From: DAOMNN01 sp964404505
Lineage (GTDB): Bacteria > Pseudomonadota > Gammaproteobacteria > Burkholderiales > Rhodocyclaceae
NCBI GenBank assembly: GCA_964404505.1
Contig: CAYOKH010000061.1
Location: forward strand, 1 to 11,024
Reading direction: 5' to 3'
Length of the DNA: 11,024 nucleotides
Shown: piece after piece, positions 7,553-11,024 of the stretch
How positions within the stretch are numbered: position 1 is the first letter of the stretch
Layout: each line of letters opens with the position of its first letter
Notes under the pieces: model-generated
The model's database searches: none
Told to the model about the DNA's origin: nothing
The model's input: the letters and a program-made list of their open reading frames with translations, nothing else
Program-made: the position numbers and the translations under genes

Positions 7553-7577
7553 AATAATACAATACTTGAGTGGTCAT

Positions 7578-8891
7578 ATGCAATCGAGCACCGGACGGCC
7601 TAACTCCGTGAGCCCCAACAAGCAGGCAGTTGTGCGGCAGAAGAAAGCACGCGGGGGCGGCTGGCCGTCGGTGGCCGGCGCCTTCTTCGGCTTCATGTTT
7701 TCCTATGCCACGCTCGGGGTGATGCTGCTCTCGTTGTTGACGCAACCGCTTTCCGAGGCGCATGGCTGGAGCCGCGCCGAGATCTCCTTCGCCACCATGG
7801 CCTTCATTGTCGTTGCGGTATCAATGTCCCTGCCCCTGGCGACCCTGATGGATCGGTTCGGCGTGCGCCAGGTGCTGCTTCCTTCGCTGACAGCCTTCGG
7901 ACTGATCATGCTGTCGCTGTGCTTTCTGACGGGCTCGCTGGCGCAGTTCTACGTTTCCTACGTACTGCTTGGCGCCGCGGCCGCCGCCACTTTGCCGCAT
8001 GGCTACACACGCGCCGTCGTGGGCTGGTTCGATCATCGGCGCGGGCTGGCGCTAGGCGTCGCCGCAACGGGCGCGGCCGTGGGCATGGTGGCCCTGCCTC
8101 CGGCACTGACGTGGGTCTTGCTGGGATATGGCTGGCAGGCGGTGTATGGCGTCGGCGCAGGCATGATGCTCTTCGTTTGCCTGCCAATCGTTTATGCGCT
8201 GCTGTGGGAACATCCCGTGCGCGGTGCGCGGCTTACGCAATCCGGCATCGATGTGGCACGGACTGAACTTCGCCGCACCATGCAGACGCAGGAATTCCTG
8301 GTGCTCGCGCTCGCCTTCGTTTTGTTGGGGTTCGGCACCATCGGCCTGATTCCGCACCTTGTTCCCATGCTGCGGGACATGCAGGTGGACGCACTGTCCG
8401 CCGCCTACGCGCTGTCGCTGTATGGCATGGCGGCGGTGCTCGGCCGCCTGGGCTGCGGGATCCTGCTCGACTATTTTCCCACTCCGCTGATTGCAGTGGT
8501 GTTTGCCGCCTGTCCTCTTGTGGCCTGCGTCATCCTGGCGGTCCGGGCGGACCTGGCCGCCGGCCTGGTCGCGGCGGTGCTGATCGGGATTGCCGCGGGC
8601 GCCGAGCTCGATCTCATGCCATACATGATCAGCCGCTATCTCGGTCTGGCCGCATTCGCCCAGACCTATGCCGCCGTATTCGCCGGATTCTACCTGGCTG
8701 GAGGCATCGGTACGGGCGCACTCGGGTACCTCTATGAGATGTCCGGCAATTACACACAAGGCCTCTGGCTGATGGTGCTGACGGTAGCGATAGCGATGCT
8801 GCTGCTAGGAAATTCGCGCCTCTACCGACCGCGGTCGCCAGTCGTGGCCGTCGGGCCCGCAGTCGCTGACACCAAGGAGAATCCGATATGA
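7578..8891 (+). CDS. MFS transporter, monocarboxylate/oxalate-formate-antiporter-like
   Basis: A 437-residue inner-membrane carrier with the hydrophobic pattern of about 12 helices and a basic N-terminal tail. Family marks: GWSRAEIS (64-70) before TM2, the loop 2-3 signature LMDRFGVRQVL (90-100), and WFDHRRGLALGVAATGAAVG (150-169) leading into TM5, which is typical of MCT/OFA-like bacterial MFS proteins moving organic anions. A degenerate repeat of the signature, GRLGCGILLDYF, opens the second half. The start at ATG 7578 is preceded by a weak GAG about 7 bases upstream; an in-frame TTG at 7566 is less likely. It is first of an ATGA-coupled operon, about 25 bases downstream of the operator. 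Direction of transport (uptake or export) cannot be told; context favours uptake of a substrate or hydrolysis product. Confidence 0.92.
   Translation: MQSSTGRPNSVSPNKQAVVRQKKARGGGWPSVAGAFFGFMFSYATLGVMLLSLLTQPLSEAHGWSRAEISFATMAFIVVAVSMSLPLATLMDRFGVRQVLLPSLTAFGLIMLSLCFLTGSLAQFYVSYVLLGAAAAATLPHGYTRAVVGWFDHRRGLALGVAATGAAVGMVALPPALTWVLLGYGWQAVYGVGAGMMLFVCLPIVYALLWEHPVRGARLTQSGIDVARTELRRTMQTQEFLVLALAFVLLGFGTIGLIPHLVPMLRDMQVDALSAAYALSLYGMAAVLGRLGCGILLDYFPTPLIAVVFAACPLVACVILAVRADLAAGLVAAVLIGIAAGAELDLMPYMISRYLGLAAFAQTYAAVFAGFYLAGGIGTGALGYLYEMSGNYTQGLWLMVLTVAIAMLLLGNSRLYRPRSPVVAVGPAVADTKENPI
8874..8879 (+). promoter_or_regulatory. Ribosome binding site for the SnoaL-like gene
   Basis: AAGGAG inside the 3' end of the MFS gene, 8 bases before the ATG at 8888. 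A strong internal site that supports this start and suggests the small protein is made in good amount. Confidence 0.6.
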
Positions 8892-9280
8892 GCGATCAAG
8901 CAATCATGAGAAAACTGATGGAAGAGTGGCTCCAGGCTGCGGCCGACAGCGACATGGACTGGTTCGAAAAGCACCTGCTGCCGGAGTTTACCTATCTGAA
9001 TGCCGGCGGGGGCAGCATGGACAAGCAGGGGATCATGGCCGCCAACAAGGTCGCCCGGACTTCATATGTGCTGCACGAGGTCGATGCGCAGCGCGTCGGC
9101 GATGTGGTCGTGGCCAAGGGGCGCTACACGGGCACGGGAGTGATCCCGCGCGAAGTGCCCGTCAGCGAAGACATGAAACAGCGGTATCTGAAGGGCGCTG
9201 AACTTCGATACTCGCAAGTATGGCTGGAACGTGACGGCCGCACTGCCTGCCTGTTGATGCAGACGACCCCGGTGACATGA
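8888..9280 (+). CDS. SnoaL/NTF2-like small protein (DUF4440-type)
   Basis: A 130-residue protein with the layout of the NTF2/SnoaL fold: an N-terminal helix pair (IMRKLMEEWLQAAADSD), the DWFEKHLLPEFTYL segment where a cone-shaped alpha+beta barrel usually begins, then beta-strands (VHEVDAQRV-like, VVVAKGRYTGTG, RYSQVWLERDG) ending in QTTP. The family includes small-molecule isomerases, cyclases, dehydratases and non-catalytic binding proteins, so fold does not fix function. It overlaps the MFS gene by four bases (ATGA) and the cupin by four, a strict operon arrangement implying a shared pathway. No signal peptide, so cytoplasmic. The fold call is good; the activity is unknown. Confidence 0.8.
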   Translation: MSDQAIMRKLMEEWLQAAADSDMDWFEKHLLPEFTYLNAGGGSMDKQGIMAANKVARTSYVLHEVDAQRVGDVVVAKGRYTGTGVIPREVPVSEDMKQRYLKGAELRYSQVWLERDGRTACLLMQTTPVT

Positions 9281-9852
9281 TGGAGGAGCTCGCATTCAGT
9301 CGGGAGCAAATGCAGCGCCGCGCCGCCCGCTTCAGTGAACTCGATGTGATTGAGGCGCAGAAAGGCGACATGCCCGTGGAAGTGCGGGACATCATTTACT
9401 CGAGGAAACTGATGCCGGTCATCACGCTTGCCGAGTCGGACACGGGCGGCACGCCATTCGGCAGGAGCGCACCGATTCTCGGCGCGGGCGGGATGACGAT
9501 GACGTATGCTGTCTGCCCGCCAGGAACCGGCCCGTCGCTGCATCGGCATTTGCAGACTTTCGAAACGTTTACGGTAATGCAGGGCCGATTCGAGTTTTCC
9601 TGGGGGGAAGATGGCGCGAACACCATCGTTCTGGGGGAATTTGATGTGATTTCGATACCGCCTGGAATCAGCCGTGCGTTTCGGAACGTATCGGATGCAG
9701 AGGGAATTCTGCAGGTCATCATCACAGGCGGCGTGCATGACATGGACGATATCGAGTTTCCGGCATCGACCGCGCGCCAGATCGAGCGGCACGGCAAGCG
9801 CTATCTAGAGGAATTCGAGGCGCGGGGGCTGCGGTTTGGGGCAAGGGAATGA
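9277..9852 (+). CDS. Cupin-domain protein with altered metal site
   Basis: A 191-residue single-domain cupin. Motif 1 is present as PPGTGPSLHRH followed by LQTFE, giving His89, His91 and Glu96, then MQGRFEF. Motif 2 is GEFDVISIPPGISRAFRN, where the fourth metal ligand, normally histidine, is Arg133; Asn137 closes the motif. The protein may therefore bind metal with three ligands or not at all. Cupins include dioxygenases, isomerases and sugar or small-molecule binding proteins. About 70 residues precede the barrel, with a conserved-looking GTPFGRSAPILGAGGMTM. No signal peptide. Start: ATG 9277 (or 9280, both in ATGATGG), overlapping the SnoaL-like stop. Placed to modify or bind a product of the pathway; function not known. 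Confidence 0.85.
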   Translation: MMEELAFSREQMQRRAARFSELDVIEAQKGDMPVEVRDIIYSRKLMPVITLAESDTGGTPFGRSAPILGAGGMTMTYAVCPPGTGPSLHRHLQTFETFTVMQGRFEFSWGEDGANTIVLGEFDVISIPPGISRAFRNVSDAEGILQVIITGGVHDMDDIEFPASTARQIERHGKRYLEEFEARGLRFGARE

Positions 9853-9888
9853 GTCGTTTCCACCAACTGGTCTAGCCGGGGCCCGTAC

Positions 9889-10548
9889 ATGACGTTGGTA
9901 CCGCTGCACGTTGCCGCAGGCGTCATTGGGCTTGCCGCGGGGTATCTCGCGCTGTATGCCCTCAAAGGAGCAAGTCTCCACCGCAAGAGCGGGGCAATCT
10001 TCGTCTATGCCATGCTGGTCATGTCGGCCACCGGCGCAATGATTGCGGCCCTTGATTCGAAACCATTGAGCGTGATTGCCGGGGCGCTGACCTCTTACCT
10101 GGTCTTGACCGCTTTGCTTACCGTCCGCCGTCCCGCCGTGGGGGCACTTTGGCTGGATTTGGGTGCGATGCTGGTGGCGCTGGTGGTAGGTATTACCGGC
10201 GTCCGCCTCGGCCTTGAAGGCTTGCACAGCGCCACTGGCAAGGTGGGTGGCCAACCTGCCCAGGTTGCTATTGTCTTTGGCTCCGTGGCGTTGATGGCCG
10301 TGCTGCTGGATCTGCGAATGCTTCTGGTAGGCGACTTCAAAGGTGCCCATCGCATTGCCAGACACCTTTGGCGCATGTGCTTTGCGCTCTTCCTCGCTGC
10401 GGCATCGTTTTTCCTGGGTCAAGCGCAAGTGTTTCCCGAGCCGATGCGCGACTTTGCGCTGCTCGCAGTGCCGGTGATATTGGTGCTCTTGCTGATGTTG
10501 TATTGGCTTGCGCGCGTCCTGTTCACGAGGCGATTTCGACGCGCCTGA
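9889..10548 (+). CDS. Seven-helix integral membrane protein (DUF2306-like)
   Basis: A 219-residue protein that is nearly all membrane helices, at about 4-24, 36-54, 59-79, 89-107, 125-146, 160-178 and 188-209, ending in a basic tail (RRFRRA). Landmarks are the loop LHRKSG (30-35) after helix 1 and HRIARHLWRMCFALF (154-168) entering helix 6. Histidines 7, 31, 154 and 159 lie near helix ends and could serve as heme or metal ligands, but that is speculation. The pattern resembles the widespread, uncharacterised DUF2306-type membrane family. It starts 36 bases after the cupin, with no clear ribosome binding site, so membership in the upstream operon is possible but less certain than for the ATGA-linked genes. 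No function is assigned. Confidence 0.75.
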   Translation: MTLVPLHVAAGVIGLAAGYLALYALKGASLHRKSGAIFVYAMLVMSATGAMIAALDSKPLSVIAGALTSYLVLTALLTVRRPAVGALWLDLGAMLVALVVGITGVRLGLEGLHSATGKVGGQPAQVAIVFGSVALMAVLLDLRMLLVGDFKGAHRIARHLWRMCFALFLAAASFFLGQAQVFPEPMRDFALLAVPVILVLLLMLYWLARVLFTRRFRRA

Positions 10549-10557
10549 ACAGTTTTT
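10528..10557 (+). terminator. Weak candidate terminator at the end of the plus-strand operon
   Basis: AGGCG (10528-10532) pairs with CGCCT (10542-10546) across a 9-base loop that covers the end of the membrane-protein gene. A T-run follows at 10553-10557, six bases after the stem. The stem is short and the T-run is offset, so termination here would be inefficient. Confidence 0.25.
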
Positions 10558-10673
10558 CGGGAGGCCGTCGCCCGATATAATCCAGGCGTGCTAATTGCGG
10601 AGATTTTCCAGGTGCTCGACGCTGAATGCGGTCGTTTGGTTACCTCTTTGATCGGGCCCAACCACGCGTCGGA
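10558..10673. other. Gene-free stretch with a perfect TATAAT
   Basis: No convincing reading frame. A perfect -10 consensus, TATAAT, is at 10576-10581 on the plus strand, but 17 bases upstream there is only TTTTTC, a poor -35. A GTG six bases downstream opens a short frame whose composition does not look like protein. The stretch separates the plus-strand operon from the minus-strand genes entering from the right. Confidence 0.35.
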
Positions 10674-10702
10674 GCGGACGTCCGCAAGCGCGCTTCGCTT
10701 GC
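10674..10702. repeat. Cluster of nested palindromes
   Basis: Three symmetric elements overlap: GCGGACGTCCGC (10674-10685, perfect 12-base palindrome), AAGCGCGCTT (10686-10695, perfect 10-base palindrome) and GCAAGCG (10684-10690) with CGCTTGC (10696-10702), a 7-bp stem around five bases. Further CTTGC/CTTCG-type repeats follow to 10711. The cluster lies just past the end of the minus-strand small reading frame and could act as a transcript end structure or a REP-like element. There is no adjacent T-run on either strand. Confidence 0.45.
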
Positions 10703-10709
10703 TTGCGCT

Positions 10710-10888
10710 TCACGCCCCGTCGCCGGGGCCACACGTGGCAGGCGGTCCTCCGAGCCACTCGCGGACCCGCTGCCAGAGGTAGCGGCACGCTTGGAATGCC
10801 CGCATGCCCAGCAGCACCGCGGCGAGCCACAGCGGCCCCTCGGCGAGGACCGCCGCGATGGCCCGATTGCGTGGTCGTACCTGTTCAT
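10710..10888 (-). pseudogene. Small membrane-protein-like frame, apparently frameshifted
   Basis: An ATG at 10888 is preceded by AAGGGAG (10902-10896) at a good 7-base spacing, two bases after the stop of the upstream amidohydrolase. It opens with MNRYDHAIG. In that frame the rest is Arg/Ser/Cys-rich and unlike a real protein. Moving to the -1 frame at the GGG run (10864-10862) gives 50 residues beginning AIAAVLAEGPLWLAAVLL, a plausible membrane helix, then RAFQACRYLWQRVREWLGG, ending at the TGA at 10712-10710, with codon use typical of coding GC-rich DNA. The -1 frame has no start codon of its own at the 5' side. One extra G would restore a protein of about 59 residues. This may be a broken gene, a sequencing or assembly error, or less likely programmed frameshifting. 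No family recognised. Confidence 0.4.
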
Positions 10889-10890
10889 CT

Positions 10891-11024
10891 TCACTCTCCC
10901 TTGAGTTCGGCCAACTGCCCCCTGTTGAGAAACCGACCGTCGAGGATCACGGCGTGAATGCCGCGGGTATTGCGGATGTCGTCCAGTGGATTGGCGTCGA
11001 GCACCACCAGGTCCGCCTCGAAGC
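10891..11024 (-). CDS. Amidohydrolase-superfamily protein, C-terminal end only
   Basis: The last 43 residues of a gene that enters from the right edge on the minus strand and stops at TGA 10893-10891. The visible EADLVVLDANPLDDIRNTRG followed by IHAVILDGRFLNRGQL is the standard closing of amidohydrolase-family enzymes, where the chain returns to the small beta domain that contains the N-terminus. It aligns by eye with the end of the amidohydrolase at 2996-4501 (ADLLLLDENPL, then VAGVMVRGEWF), so the locus may carry two related hydrolases. Catalytic residues are outside the window. The adjacent small frame starting at 10888 is probably co-transcribed. Confidence 0.8.
   Translation of the reverse strand, partial: FEADLVVLDANPLDDIRNTRGIHAVILDGRFLNRGQLAELKGE

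Noticed and set aside
8052..8759. Minus-strand open frame of 235 codons opposite the MFS gene
   Set aside because: His/Gln/Arg-rich composition typical of an antisense shadow; the plus strand encodes a clear transporter.
10588..10782. Plus-strand GTG frame after TATAAT as a leaderless small gene
   Set aside because: After about 25 residues the composition becomes Ser/Arg/Pro-rich and runs antisense to the better-supported minus-strand frame; no -35 element.

Overview
The window is GC-rich DNA from a Gram-negative proteobacterium. A TonB-dependent outer-membrane receptor, a periplasmic-type amidohydrolase and tight gene overlaps support this. A gammaproteobacterium or a sphingomonad-like alphaproteobacterium fits best, but the window does not decide between them. 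No rRNA, tRNA, CRISPR array, insertion sequence or clear intrinsic terminator was seen.

Layout. Bases 1-611 hold the C-terminal end of a type I restriction-modification methyltransferase (HsdM); no specificity subunit follows it. After a 279-base gap comes a plus-strand block: TonB-dependent receptor (891-2996), secreted metal-dependent amidohydrolase (2996-4501, start and stop overlapping) and a TetR-family regulator (4591-5223). Facing it tail-to-tail is a minus-strand pair, transcribed leftward: a serine hydrolase of the beta-lactamase/esterase fold (7471-6335), then a DUF2817/M14-like metallopeptidase (6333-5230). Divergent from that pair is a plus-strand operon with ATGA overlaps: MFS transporter (7578-8891), SnoaL/NTF2-like protein (8888-9280) and cupin (9277-9852), followed by a seven-helix membrane protein (9889-10548). 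At the right edge, on the minus strand, lie the C-terminus of a second amidohydrolase and a short downstream reading frame that looks frameshifted.

The strongest structural signal is a pair of near-identical palindromic elements. One lies at 789-803 upstream of the receptor, the other at 7538-7552 between the divergent serine hydrolase and MFS genes. Each is TTGAC-N5-GTCAA followed by AATAATRCAA. They look like operators for the TetR protein encoded between them and would tie the three transcription units into one local regulon.

Working model (inference): the locus takes up and breaks down, or modifies, an unidentified small molecule with amide, peptide-like or ester bonds. The receptor would bring it across the outer membrane, the exported amidohydrolase would act in the periplasm, the MFS protein would carry the product or substrate across the inner membrane, and the cytoplasmic DUF2817 and serine hydrolases, with the NTF2-like and cupin proteins, would act inside. 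The substrate cannot be read from the sequence.
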